Assembly (NCBI GenBank): GCA_963971225.1
Contig: OZ020269.1
Location: 31,103,783 to 31,167,782 of the forward strand
Source: Melieria omissa
Taxonomy: Eukaryota > Arthropoda > Insecta > Diptera > Ulidiidae
Length of the DNA: 64,000 nucleotides
Direction: 5' to 3'
The translations under genes and the position numbers were made by a program. Under the pieces are notes generated by a model. The model was not told the DNA's origin and did not search any database. It was given only the letters and a program-made list of their open reading frames with translations. Position 1 is the stretch's first letter. Each line of letters starts with the position of its first letter. Positions 34,201 to 47,016 of the stretch are shown piece by piece.

Positions 34201-37200
34201 TCTTCCTGTTGTTGTTGTGCGTATATTTGTGAGAGCGACAGTATTGGTGTCCTGAACGTTGTAGTTTCTTCAAAAGGTATCAAATCTTCAGGCTTCTCAG
34301 AAGAATCCTTTAAATGTTCAGTACTCTGAATGGGTGCTTCTTCTTTGTGAGATGTTGGAGTTGCGTTAGAGGTTTGCGGTTTTATGTTTGTATCCGCTGG
34401 AGCTCCCGAGTCTGGCCGATAAGCAGAATCAATTTTATGTTCGATCTTCTGTTCGAGTGGGAGTTCAGTGGCAAGAGTTGGTCCGTGCATTGCCGAGTTT
34501 TGTGATTGCTTATCACTGGTTGTTGCTGTGGATTGCATAGGCTTCAGTAAGAACGAAGCATTTAACTGTGCAAAGTTGGTCAGTCTATTCGAGTCGTCAG
34601 CTGTTGGCTTATATGTCTCCTGATTGGTTATCTGATGTAGGACATCGGACATGAGGAACTCCAACTCGTTTCTGGTCTCGTTGGAACTCATGAGCACGTC
34701 GGACGGTATCGTGTTTGTTCCATCGACTAATGTGGATGCTACTGTTGCTGCTTGCGTCTGGAAGTCCGACATGGTGATTTGGTCGGTTGGTTTAAGCACC
34801 TCCATATTTAGCAGCGGCTTGAGATCGGTAACCATTGGTGGAACTTCCGTTGTTTGGTACTCTTCGGCTATCATGTTCTCCACCTTTTGCGTCACCGCTA
34901 CCGGTATTTTTTGCAGCGGTCGAACATTGTATTCCGTGGAGGAGTCGCTATCCTCCTCATTGACATTCAAATCCAACTTATCGGAAATTTCTTCTGTAGT
35001 GTAATCATCTTTACTCTCTTCCGAACTGGTCGCAGTCTCTTCAGGTGGCGCCACTGTTGTTGTGATCTCAGTCACAATGGGCTCCTGCACGTCAGCGTAG
35101 AGCGGTTCAAACTTCACGACATGTGACTGATCCTCAGTTGTCTTCTCCAAGGGCCCCGTTGTAGCAGGTGCCTCTTCCGGTGCTTCTTCGCCAACCGATG
35201 CTTGCTCCTCTGGTGCTTGAGTAGTGGATGTAGTAGTGGGCGGTTTGCCGGTGGCAAAGAATTGCGGCCGCGCTGTTATAAGCACCACCGGTGCGTTATC
35301 TTCCTCGCTAATGGTAGTCTCCTCCATACTGGAGAAGTCAGTGGTGTAGCCTGGTGCGATAATTGGTCGACTAGTAGTACCGTCCTCCTCGACGAGCATG
35401 GTGGCCAATGTGCTGTCTCCATAATGGACAGTCATATGGCTGGCTGAGGCAGCGGTGTTGACAGTTGGTGCAATTGTTGACGCTTCAAGCGGTTCTTTCT
35501 TCTCGACTATTGCTTCCACGGGGTAAGCATTCGAGATAGGTGTGTCGAGTTTCATCGAAATGTCGGCCTCTTTTGTGGGTTCCACATTTGTCTCTGGTTT
35601 CTGAGGTTTTTTCTTGTTGTCGTGCTGCAGTGTTTGCATTATTTGATCGAATGCGTTCATGGTGTGAAGGTCTTCAGCCATTTCTTGCTGTTGTTGGTAC
35701 TGAGGCTGTGGCTGTTGTGGGTATTGTTGATGCTGTTGTTGCACTTGTTGCTGAATGATTGGTGATTCTTGCGATGGTTTTTGTTGTTCAGCATGTTGAT
35801 GGTGTTGATGATTTTGTTGTACCTGGTGTTGCTTATGCTGTTGTTGTAACATTGCCAACGAAGGCAGCGGTTGCTTCTTCAATTGACTAAAGTCGTCTTC
35901 GTCAAAGTGTTCAGAGATTTGTGGCGTGTGTTGCATGGATTCGATGGCGGGCACCGGATAGCCATTTACGTGTTTATGTGGATTGGGTTGGAAACCAGGG
36001 AACACGCTGACAATTAGGGTATTCGCCGTAGTTGTGGTTGTGGTGGACTCTGTCGTAGGGGTTGTTGGCGCGGGTGTGGTGGTTGTTGGCGCGGGTGTGG
36101 TCGTTGTGGGTTCCGGTGTGGTGGTTGTGGGTTCTGGTGTTGTCGTCGTTGGAATTGGTGTTGTGGTCGTTGTTGTGGTGGTATGCTTGTGTGGGCGTGG
36201 CCGTGGCCGCTTATGATGGTTGACGCTCTGTTTGTGTATTGTTTGTTGTTGTGTCGTGGGCTCCGCCGTCAAATCTGTATGATGTTTGTTGTGCTGTGAT
36301 AGCGGGTGTGGGTGTGGTTGCGGTTGCGGTTGTGCGGGTTGTGGTGGGCCTTGTGTCGGTCGGGGCTTGTTGTGAGCAACTGGCTTACGCTTCTCGCCAA
36401 TTGGATGTGGTTTTCCGCCAACAACATGTGTTGTTGACTGACCAGGTTGGCGCGTGGGCTTCTTCTTCTTCTTTTTTGGTGCTGCAGTTGAAGACGATGG
36501 TGTGGGGGTTGCTGCCGTTGTTGTGGTTTCGGGCGCTGGTGTAGTTGTGGTCTCGGGCGCTGGTGTAGTTGTGGTCGTAGTAGTAGTTGTTGTAGTCGTT
36601 GTGGTAGTCGTAGTTGGCTCCGGCGTGGTTGTTGTTGTGGTAGTCGTAGTAGGTCGCTTCTTTATTTTCTGCTTATTGTGCGCTCCATGCTGCGGTCGTT
36701 TCGTTGCTCCAGAGTCGCCATTCGGAGTCTTGTTGCGATGCGGCAACTTGTGATGAACGCCCAGTGGACGTTTGCCGTAAGTAGCGTCCAGCTCTGTGGC
36801 GTCGGCGCTGGCGTTCACCACCTTCACATCGCTGGTGCCCTGTATGATTTCCTGATTGTTGACAAAAACCCTACGTGTCGTTGTCTCTGGGTGTCCGGAC
36901 TCGGGCAGTTTGTGATAGATTGGTTGCATTTGCAGCTGCGTGAAGCCGTCAAAGTTCTGAATATTGGACGCAATATTCTGGTACTGCTGAATGCCCGTGT
37001 ACACCGATTCGTGTGGTTCCAATTCCTCTTGCACGACTTGCGGTGTCATGGCAGTTGTGGTGGCCGGCGCCCGCGTTGTCGATGGTTTGCGTTTCTGTGC
37101 CGGTCGGCGTTTGCTCGGTTTGGGTCGCTTCGTGGTGGACGGAGTCTTGGTCGATGTCTCAACCAGTTCAGAGTCCGGTGTCATTACGATTTGTTGCGGC

Positions 37201-37659
37201 TTCTGCTGAGGGAAGATGTCGCCGCCAGTGTTGCCAAAGATTGCTGGCAAAATCATTGACCACGATGACGATACATCCGGTGTGTCCAGCACGGGCAACG
37301 TGTCCTGCGAGGTGTTCTTTGTTGATTCAACCTCTTTGTTGAGCACATCCTGAACGCTGTTTACAATGTCCTGTACGTTCTTCTCGGGATCGCGATCATC
37401 AATGGGAGCCACGTGTATAATTGAAGGACCTTCGCCATCGCCGTTGGCCACAATGCTTTGAATTTCCTGCATGGTCATGAGTCGCTTCACCAATTCGCCG
37501 TTGTCATCGAAAGTATAGAACTCGTAGCGATCGGGATTGAGCAGATCAATGGGACTGGCCACTTGCAACGATGGCTGAGGCTTTGGCACTTTGTGGCCCA
37601 AAGCGTCAGTGAATTCTGGTTCGTTTCCATTCAGGATGACAGAAACGGATGTAACGACA
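31215..37659 (-). CDS. Mucin-like serpin, exon 2 (main coding exon)
   Basis: One exon encodes residues 157-2303 and the last base of codon 156. It begins after the acceptor at 37660-37662 (cag preceded by ttctttttttctctttc) and stops at TGA 31215-31217. Thr/Pro tracts (about 490-545 and 648-703) look like O-glycosylated mucin stalk. A Gln/His-rich tract (about 756-820) and a long acidic Ser/Thr/Glu region (about 900-1750) follow. The C-terminal 460 residues are a serpin: SLIMSPFALTSMLSMVFLGA near the start and FLYFVRHNPTGMILFMGRF as the C-terminal signature. Where inhibitory serpins have the EEGTEAAA hinge and reactive loop, this protein has about 80 acidic and charged residues (TCGEEKIADHHHVEMY, PPLRKRNKDLDATDDD). 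It is therefore probably a non-inhibitory extracellular serpin. Family certain; orthology not assigned. Confidence 0.93.
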
Positions 37660-37662
37660 CTG

Positions 37663-39419
37663 AAAGAGAAAAAAAGAAATGGATTTAAATTGATGTTTGG
37701 TATCTATGAGCTGAGAGAAACGCGACATGTGGGAAGCGAACACTAATGTCTAAGGAAACTTTCAGATGACACAAAGACAAGACTTGCTGTCTTTTTGCCC
37801 CCTTTGGATATATTTTCGTCCTGAGTTTTTGGTTTCATATGAGTAATGACCTGCAGCTATGTTGGAAAATCGTTTAGTGTCATTGTTGTTGGGCAGCTCA
37901 CATGTGTACTTGGAAAGCATTTGCTGTATGTGGCGCAACCATGAAACGACAACGTCGACGACGATGTTGAGGAGGAATATGAATGGGAAAAAGCCAAATG
38001 GTGAAATGTTGCTGCATCATCACACACTATTACCGACTCGTTCGTGCATGCGGCGCTGCCGGCTCACCAGCCAGTGCGATTATTGAATTTACATATATTG
38101 CAGCGGATTTATATGCGCTTCTCGCTTTAGCTGTTTGCCAGCAAGCAGTCGGAATTTTCGACTTTGCAAACAGTTGAAAGCAACTAAAGTGAACGAGAGT
38201 TGATTGTGTGACATTTGAATTCGGTTACATTCAATTGAATGCCACAGCAAAGCGTTTGCAATTGCATATCTAATGCAAGTCGCATGGCTTTAGGAGTTTG
38301 TGAGACTATGGATTTCTAACGAAATCGGATTCACCAATGAGACTTTTGGAAAGGTTCTTGGCCTTTTGCGTTTTGGATAAAGTTTTGAGTCGGGTGTAGT
38401 TATGAGCAAAGTTTTAAGTTAGTATGGTTTTAAGTCGGGTATTTAATTTATCTTGTAAGACAATTGTTGGCTGTAGTTTGTAAAAACTCACAGCTGTGTG
38501 AAAATTTACGACTACAGGAATTGTGGTTAGCTTAGAAAGAAATCATTAAATTGTCTCAACTTATAAAGAATTTCCACGAAACACTTAAATTATGCATGAA
38601 AAGTGCGAACTAAAGCCGAATTGAGACAACAATATTATTTCTTTCCAATGAGTGATGAACCATGTTTAATGAGGACGCCAGTTTTTTCATAATCTTCAAA
38701 ATCATTCGTCCAGGAGGCAACATGAGGCTAATCTGTATCTGAAGTACTCGTACTTGGAAAGGTTTTCAATTCAATGTTGTTCTGAATGCTTCAATGGTGG
38801 CGAAAAACTTTGATTGAAAGGCAGTTTCTGACTGTTTATATGACTGGAAGATCGCTATGCATTTCAGATGCATCACTGCAGAACAATAAGTACGTCAACG
38901 CGAACACGGATATCACAGTCAATCTCTCTCTCAAGTATCTTCAAGATAACTTAAGAGATAATAAGATGGCCTTTCGAAACCAAAACCAAAGGTTTTCAAG
39001 TCTAACTGCCTTTTTATTGCCTTTCTTATTTGTTTATTACGTTCTTTTTCTCTTTCATACGGACCACACCAATTCTTTTTCATGCATTCTACACAGATGA
39101 CTTCAAGACCTCTTAAGAAATTGGAGCCGGTTGGTACCTGGATGAAGAAACCATGTACTCGTACGCCACAGAAGAGATCGATTGATTAGATTGGGGTAGC
39201 GGGAGTCGAGCACCAGCGGCCCGAGACACTGCGTCCAGTGTTGAAATATTGTGACACGTCCCATTTTCTTAGTGGAGGAGTACGTGTCCTCCGATGTTAT
39301 CCAGTAACTCCTTTACTTTCCTTAGATAAATTTCAGACAGATCTTTCGTCTGTACCAGTTCCCTCCACAGTACCCGCTTTCTTGCGTGTATGAGGGCAGG
39401 ACATTCCATTCAGAAGAGA
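37663..39419. other. Intronic, nothing recognised
   Basis: Unique-looking sequence. Short open frames on the plus strand resemble no protein. Confidence 0.4.
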
Positions 39420-39421
39420 TA

Positions 39422-40095
39422 GCTATGGTGTTCCAAACGGAGGAATATGTCATTCTGAATATGGCCTGCTGGGTCATTTAGCAGAAATTACTAGAAGACT
39501 CTTCTACTAAACTAAACTCTTCTACTAAACTACTAAAAAAATGTCGTAAGACACAATTAGCTGACTCTTCTGTAGATTCCAGGACACTCTGGTGTTCTTG
39601 GTAATGAAGTAGCCGATAAACTGGCCAATCTGGGATCAGAAGGCAAGCCAATGGAACCAGAGTCAGTGAAACGCCTCAGTGTTGCAGAGGTCCGACAATG
39701 AATCAAGAAATATGTATGCGAGTGGAGTTCATAAGGGGAAATGGACCGGAGTGGAATCCTGCAGAACCGCAAAGTGTTTTGTTAAACATACAAATCCTGT
39801 CTCGAGGACGTGGGCTGCCAATGCCAGCGTTCTCGGTAAGCAGGGGGCGCATAATGAGCAACGGTACATTGAGTACTCTACTCTACTCTCTCCGAACTCC
39901 TCAAGTTCCCAAAAGAAACCAGGAAGTTTGGGAAGAGTGAGGACCCTTAATCTCTTTCATAACTCCTATCCTTTTCCTTCTCGTAATCTTCCTCATGGGC
40001 ATGGAACAATGGTCTAAATGCACTGAGTGCTATGGAAGGCTTGTAGCTTCTTGCTCAACCTCACATCACATCACATCACATCACATCATATCACC
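39422..40095 (+). pseudogene. Non-LTR retrotransposon 3' fragment (RNase H region)
   Basis: Two in-order pieces of a retrotransposon RNase H domain are visible. AMVFQTEEYVILNMACWV (39422-39475) resembles the VFQAEV-AI segment. IPGHSGVLGNEVADKLANLG (39576-39635, frame open to TGA 39699) matches the PGHSG-x-x-GNE-x-AD-x-LA signature. The segment between them is deleted or scrambled. Further decayed 3' sequence follows and ends in (TCACA)n at 40061-40095, which may be the element's repetitive tail. This places it among RNase H-bearing LINEs (I, LOA, R1 or some Jockey clades). Confidence 0.7.
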
Positions 40096-40501
40096 ATGCA
40101 ATTGTTTTTAAATTTCGATACGAACCAAAGCATTGCGTCAAATAGAATGCGAAGCATTGCTTTGACTCCAGGAATAGGGTAAATCTGGGTATTCCGAAGC
40201 TGCAAAAGAAATTCGATAACATATGACACAAAGGAATTCCATAAGGGACAAAAAAGGACAGGAAAGGACAAAACAAAAATTTAAAAGTGTTCAAGGTTAA
40301 TAGAAGTGAAGGCGTTTTTATTGCTTGCGATAGATAGGTAAAGATAGACAATTATTGAGTGAAAGATGGATAGTTATTGGAGAAAGTCGTTGATAAAGGG
40401 AGACTTTTGGTATACGAGGCATGAATTTCATGAGCCTAAAATGACCCCCTCGCTGGGGATACTACGGTTTCCGTGGCGCCGCCATTTGATGATGTTTTTA
40501 C
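40096..40501. other. Intronic, nothing recognised
   Basis: No gene or element signal between the LINE fragment and the foldback element. Confidence 0.3.
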
Positions 40502-40858
40502 ATAGATTGACCGAAAATAAATCGAAAATGAGGAATACAATTTTTCGATATCTCGCTTTGTTTTCGAGATATCGAGGTTCAAAGTTTTTATATTGCCATA
40601 TTGTGCACACCTGACTTGCCTGATGTGGTGGTGACTCCCATGAGGGTTATTTTTTTAGCGCCCTGCCAAAGGCCGGCCACTCGGGAAAAATTTATTGCCA
40701 AGAAAACTATGGCTTTCGGGAAAACTGTATGCATCTCTGGGATTGCGAAAAAAAGCGCGAATTTTAAACATTGAGCGAAATTTTAAACTTTGAACCTCGA
40801 TATCTCGAAAACAAAGCGATATTATTCTTCATTTTCGACTTATTTTTGGTCGATCTAT
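40502..40858. mobile_element. Foldback-type element with arms of about 75-86 bp
   Basis: The left arm (40502-40587, starting ATAGATTGACCGAAAATAA) is matched in reverse complement by the right arm (40785-40858, ending TTATTTTTGGTCGATCTAT). Both contain GTTTTCGAGATATCGAGGTT or its complement. The left arm has about 12 extra bases. The 200-bp spacer has no coding frame. The structure fits a MITE or foldback transposon; no clear target duplication was found. Confidence 0.75.
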
Positions 40859-43564
40859 CTAAAGACAGTAGTCGTGCCTCATCGCTATTTGGTTGGACAT
40901 TGGCAAATTCTCTAAATGTTTTTTGTTGGTTAGAAACAGACATAGTGGTAGATTAGGGTCGACTAGTGCCATTGCAGATTTTCACTTTCTGTAATGAAAA
41001 AGATAGTGTTCCAGGATGCCTAGAAACTGGTTACTCTAATCACCACTGTAAGAGACATGGAGAGGATTTTGTGGAGAGGCGATCATAAATTTGAATTGAT
41101 TGGCATATATAGCTTGCAGATTGAATGAAATTTAGGTAATGTGGATCAAACAGATAACATCGGGTTCGTTCCGCATACAATGACCCACAATTTCAGCTGT
41201 CGTTTCAATTGTTTACCAACGATTTGAAAAAAAAAATAATAATTATGTAGTCGACATAGGTTGGCATGTTCTCACATAGTTACTATAAACTTTAGTCTTC
41301 TAGCGCATTTTGCCGCTAAAAATATCGCAACAGGTTCATTGACACCTCAACAGTACCGTTCATGTAGTTTAAAGAGTCACAGTTCAACTTCTCCAGAGGA
41401 TAATAACATCCAGATATCATTGAGTTAGGTTAGGTTAGGTAGGGAATTGTGTGTGCGGCAGGACCGCACTTCCACTCGGAGCCCAAAATGGCCGATTGTG
41501 AATCCCTTTTTAAGGTTTTCTTGAGCTAACCAACAGTCTCAGTCATTGAGTTTTTAAAAATAAAATTCGATTGGCGGTTACTTTAAAAGTAGACTGTACT
41601 GTACTCTACTTCCTGCTGCCGTTCACACAGTTGGAAGTTCTAAAATTGAGTTCTCTATGAGCATTTAGAAAACTTCTTCGAACTGATTCATTATCGTTGT
41701 GTTGCCTGGCTCAACAATGCTCTCACTCACTTTCCCCCCTGGAACGTGTGTACAGTAGATGCACAAGCAATGCGCAGCTCGGGTTGCATGTGCACAGCAA
41801 ATTGTTCCCATTTTAATTGGAGCCATAAAATTCATTGGTGCATCCTGGCTGGGAGCATGAAACGCTCTAACATAACATGGCTCGTCCTTAAATTAGATTG
41901 CATTAGGCTGAAGTTATGCTCGCATGTTGAGAATCAACTGAAGCTTTATTTGTGTCAGTTTGCCTGTCTGTTTTGGTCCGTAGCACTATGCAAGTGAGTA
42001 TGTATGTGTGTGTCTGTGTGTACTCATTTGAGTATATGTTGCTTGCTGCGAAATTAATTTCCGCTACGTTAAATCGCGAAATTTTATGCAACACAGCAAC
42101 AACAAGGCAGCTAAAATTGCCTGAACTTATCTCAAAGCAACAACAGTATCAACAAGAAGGGAGTTGAAGAGTGGCAGAGCAATAGGAAGCAACATAGGCA
42201 ACAGCTGCCTTGTGTACGATAGAAACAACAGATGCCGCCGCTGTTTATGCTTTATTGTTGTTGTTGTTGCATGCAACTGCGCATTGAAAGTCTACACAGG
42301 AAGGCACCGATGTTTGTGTGTATGTGAGTGCGCGCGCGTTGATGGCACTTTGGCGGATGCGCTCATGCGGGAATTAAGTGCAAAAATGCTCTCCACTGCT
42401 CGTCGACTCGCTGCGGTAATGATGCCAACTTGAACGATGAATTGCGTCGCGTATGATGCGGCATAAGCGCGCGTCAAAATGTTGCCGCCATAGGCCTGCA
42501 ATTTATTTTGCTGCCAATGTGTGTGACTATGTGTGACCGGTTGTGTGTGTGTGTGTCGTTTGATATTCATACATATTGAGCTGAGTCTGGCTTCAAGCAG
42601 AATTTCGTAATTTGGTTGGTTTCGTAGCGAGGCGAGTCCAGTTTGCTGTGAAATGAAATATTTTATCGCAATTTTGCTGTGTTTGTGTGTGTGTGTGTGC
42701 GAGTGCCTGCGACAAATTGCCAACCAATCACTGAAAGTAAGCAAATTTCATTTTCTCTTTCGAGCGCTTCGAATGCGAAGCAAACTAATCCTTTGTGCCT
42801 TATTGGACATGTCAGGTGTGTGCTGGACATTTAGTGCTAAATTAGTAAAAGTTTCTCTGTGAATTTGAGTCATTTTTGCTACAAATTTCACTACATTTTA
42901 GTTCAAAGAATATTTTTTTTTATACGGTGTTTTGAAATTTTTTCATAAAGCTGAATCTTTGTGATTCATGCACTGGAAACTACTTCAATATGATATTTGT
43001 GAGCCTAAAGCTGTCTGTGTCTGATTGAAAGACTATGTGGAAGTATAAAAATGTTGAGCGTTACTTAAGCGGATTTCGATCTATTGGTTCATACTTGTGT
43101 TCAAATATATGTCAATGGATTGATAAGCGTATTAAATGTTAAATATTTTTTCATTACTCTAACTTTATTGGTTCGAAAGTAATTAAAACAAGGCGGAAGC
43201 TACAATTCTAATGAAGTACAAAAATTCTAATTTATTTGAGAACTAGTATTTCAAATCATAAAAAGATACAAAATCAATGAAGCGAGAATAATGAAATTTT
43301 GACACGTGATCAAGAAGATTTTGGGTTTTAACATACTTACTTTTCAAGAAATTTGTATGTAAATTTTCAAGAATATAAAGGATTGAAATTTTCAAAGGAC
43401 GTTTTTCATATCCTTTTTTACAAATAGGTAAAAAATCAATTTTATTTTTGAGTCTTTTCTCTTTCATTTGATATACATATCGCCATATTCTAACGGGGTT
43501 AGTTATTTTTAATATTTTGTATCTCCTTCAAAATTTTAAAGTCCTCTTAAAAGGACAAAGGATG
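40859..43564. other. Intronic; microsatellites and a TTAGG run
   Basis: Contains GTTAGGTTAGGTTAGG at about 41418-41433, TG-rich runs at about 42002-42020, 42540-42560 and 42680-42700, and a GC-richer patch at 42160-42520. No gene was recognised. Confidence 0.4.
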
Positions 43565-43673
43565 TAGAAATGAAAAACTGAGTACGCAGTATTACTATAC
43601 TTGGTCCCTAGTTTCACGCCCATATGAAATTTGTCCGGTGTAAAAATCTTTTTTAATTTTTGTCGCACAGTGT
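43565..43673 (+). repeat. Dispersed repeat, copy 1 (about 110 bp)
   Basis: Shares TAGAAATGAAAAACTGAGTA, CGCAGTATTACTAT and CTAGTTTCACGCC, plus a following TCCGGTGT...AATTTTTGT stretch, with 57090-57200 in the same orientation. Element type unknown. Confidence 0.7.
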
Positions 43674-45740
43674 AATCGTACAGAAAAACTGTCGTCTCCA
43701 GGCTCGTCTTAAGGCAAACCGGAAATTTGAGGAGTTTTCATTCTGATGGACGAGTTCTAAGCCAAATTCTAAGGAAATAAGATATCAAGTGTGCCACCGA
43801 GTTAGCCATTTGACAGATTGTTGGTAAGCGTTCTGTCAATGCCAGACAAGAAGATGCGGACTCGGGACCCTTCTCGATTGAGAAGATCAATTTTGCTTAA
43901 CCCAAATGTGCTGGAATTCTTTTAATTCGAATTTATTTAAACATTTACTGTGCGATTTGAAATGAAGAATAAATGTGACTTTTAAATAATTAAATTTTTT
44001 GAGTGCATGTAAAGTGCCATATGGTACCGCTGGGTTCCACTGGGTTAAGTAGCTGAAACCAATCTAGTCATGGAATCAATATTATGAACGAATCTCAAAA
44101 GAAAAATCAAAAGAGAAGATGACGGCTGACTAAAACAAAGTGAAAACATGGACATACACAAAAATCATAGTCGTCTCCTTTTTATTTGATAAGTAGTCCA
44201 TCTGTTCCAGTCGAATACGAATCCGAAAAATATTAAATAATACATAGCAAACTAAACCCAGTCGCACAGGGCAAAAAGTAGTAAGACAACTGATTTCAAT
44301 TTTGCACAATCCTTCTCGCATTGTAGCCACTTAGTTGTCTTATAGCAAAGTCAAAAGTAGTTCAAACGAGCTTAAAAAACTCTAAGGACTCACTACCGTT
44401 GCTCACACGTACAATCACGTTTTATTCAGCTACTTTCCATTTCAACAAAACCATTTTTTGCATTTTCATTTGTATGTGCAAATTTACACTCGTAACCGAA
44501 CGCGTGAAATCGCGCCAGCGTGTGGTCAGCAATTGGCAAACAGCACAACCGCCGAGTAAGAGGCGACAGGGGGAGGGGAAGGGAATGAGAACGGTGGCTT
44601 GTGTCGCATCTGCCACTCACTTTTTAATGCAACTGTCATTGACGGTTTTATGCGGCCACGTGTCGTGTGCGCACCGCCCACAGCCACGCGGCTGCGACCT
44701 AATCAAATACACGCTCGGCATTGGAGTGCGCGCGTACCGGAGGCGTATACGTAATTTCGCATGTTTTGCATATTCATGACGGGCGTCAGCCTCGCGCTGC
44801 CAGTGGCTCTCCACTCGACCGGCGAGCGGTTCCGGAACACCGCAACACATCAAAATGCATATCAGCGCTGCGTGCCGCGTTACATCGATGCGCGAACACA
44901 CACACACACACACACATCAACAACGATATATTCGGCGAAATTCGGTAGCATTTGTTGTTGTTGCTGTAGGCTTAAAAGTGGTAGCAGTGCTGGCGAACGG
45001 CGCGCGTGTACTTTGAACTATTTTAGGGAAGATTTACTTCCTGCTTTCAGGCTAATCACAAGCCGTCACTCTGTCGAAACTACCACAAACAAAATGCGGC
45101 TGAGCGAGTAGGTTGAACACGGCGAGCAGCAAGCAGTGCACAGCCGCATTGTGGCGTTGGCGAAAAACGTTCTGCATGCTTTTTATGCTTTTTATATGTG
45201 TGCACGTGTGTGCGTGTGTGTATGTGTGTGCGTATTGCCACTGTCGCTGATTAACGGGTAACAGTTTGTGCGCGATAGCGTTGATCAAGCTGCTGCGTCG
45301 GCAATTCGCAGCAGGCCTGGCGATAATTATTTCGCTGGCCAAGTTCAGTTGCCGAAATTGGCAGCTAAGCTCTGCATTTGATGCAGATGAATACCGAAAT
45401 GGCGGCGGCACGCCAATTCTGCGAGATTAAATTGCACTGATGCAGCGCGCAACGGGGAAAATTATAGACACAGAAAGAGAAGGATGGAAAGTGGTTTAGA
45501 CTATGCAGAACTTTGACAATTTTTTCTTCTTGATTCTTGAAAAATTTCATGCACTTGAACGTTTTCGTCGTAGGAGTGAGAAATGAATAGTTAACGCTGA
45601 CTTTGGGCAGCGAGCAGCTCAAATGTTTGAAACAAAACGAAACTATGCGCCATGGAGTATTTGCAGCGAGATACTTTGAAATACAAATTTGAAAACTGTT
45701 TAATTTTTTGAAATAATTTCGTTAGTACTTTGAGAGAACG
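43674..45740. other. Intronic; GC-richer island 44480-45420
   Basis: The island is CpG-bearing with (AC)n at about 44898-44916 and TG runs at about 45200-45232. It has open frames on both strands but no convincing protein. It could be an intronic regulatory block. Confidence 0.35.
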
Positions 45741-45940
45741 TAACGTGTGTAATAATAATAAACTAACTAAATAATAATAAAACAGTAAATAATAAAAATA
45801 TAATAAATAATAAAAAAATAATAAATAAAAAATAATAAATTAAAAAAAATAAAAAATAAAATAAAAATAATATGATAATAAAATAAAAATAATAATAATA
45901 ATAAACAATAATAAAAAATAATAAAAAAGAAAAATAAGAA
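45741..45940. repeat. (AATAATAAA)n low-complexity block
   Basis: About 200 bp almost purely of A and T in ATAATAAAA-like units. Confidence 0.9.
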
Positions 45941-46309
45941 AAGATGTTGCTGTGATGTGCGACACGTCACTACAAAAAACTGATTTGTTGACTCTAATAA
46001 AAATTAAAATGATTGACGCAATTTCGAACAATACAGGTACAAGTGATCAAGCGTGGCATCACAATAAGTCATTTCCCTCTCTGTGCTTAAGAGCAACAAC
46101 TCCACCAGTCGAAAACAAATTTTGAAGATTTACTTTGTAGTATGGAAAAAGGTACACAGAACTTATTTGAGAGTTTCAGAGTATGAAACATAATTTTTAA
46201 GCAAAGTGGCAGCGAAAAATCTTCAATGGCAAAATTGACAGAAAGAAATGGTTATCACTTGATGTCAGGTCAGGAATTCGATGCATAAGAAATCCCCCAA
46301 CCAAGCTCC

Positions 46310-46840
46310 TGGAGCTTCTAGCGAGTCACTATTGATTGTTCTGATGGAACATAGCTTCTCTCCTATGGGCCAAAGCTGCCCGCTCCTGGGCGATTTCATC
46401 CTTCAAACGGTTCAACTTTTAACAGAACAGGTAGAAATTAAAAATTTGGACATAGGGAAGCTGCTCATAGTAGATGGTTCCCTACTAATCCCATCAACCA
46501 CACAGCAAAACCTACTTGACTGTCAATCCTGGCTTGGCCAACGTTTTTATTAGTAAGTGATCTACTTTTCATTACTTTTAGAAAAGGGTCGATTTTCTTG
46601 CGATTCAGCAGTGATTCGCTAATGGAAGTTCGGTCTCTGGATTCCGTTTTTTTGCTTTAACTCGTGTAGCTTCCATACATCGAGCTTCTTTTTGTATCCA
46701 ACCTTATTCAAGTGGTTTCAAGTGGTTCTTTAGTGCAAAGTTTAGCTCCTGGACATTTGAAACAATGCTTACATTATGATCGGACTTGAGGATTTCCATG
46801 ATTTGAATGACGTTTTTGATTGTTGGCCTTCAAAATTCCT
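46310..46840 (-). pseudogene. mariner transposase pseudogene
   Basis: Minus-strand translation, with frame changes, gives NVIQIMEILKSDHNVS and QELNFALKNHLKPLE (N-terminal HTH region), then KKLDVWKLHELKQKN (the WVPHEL-type linker). AKPGLTVK and TIYYEQLPY follow, and then LNRLKDEIAQERAALAHRR just before the region that would hold later catalytic residues. Several stops and frameshifts are present. It belongs to the same mariner lineage as 17500-18040 but lies on the opposite strand, inside the serpin gene intron. Confidence 0.7.
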
Positions 46841-46970
46841 GGCACAAAAGCAAAGAAAATAAAATAAAATAAAATTGCGCCTAATTTGCTCTCAGCCGCC
46901 TGACTTGCGTTTGCACTTTTATCAAAGAGAAATTTGTTACTTATTATTTATTTATTCATTTTTATTTATT

Positions 46971-47016
<46 letters not shown>

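Noticed and set aside
36454..37342. Val-rich and other plus-strand frames opposite the Thr tracts
   Set aside because: Complement of ACN repeats encoding poly-Thr; not independent genes.
41418..41433. TTAGG repeats as telomeric DNA
   Set aside because: Only three to four units inside an intron; flies do not use TTAGG telomeres.
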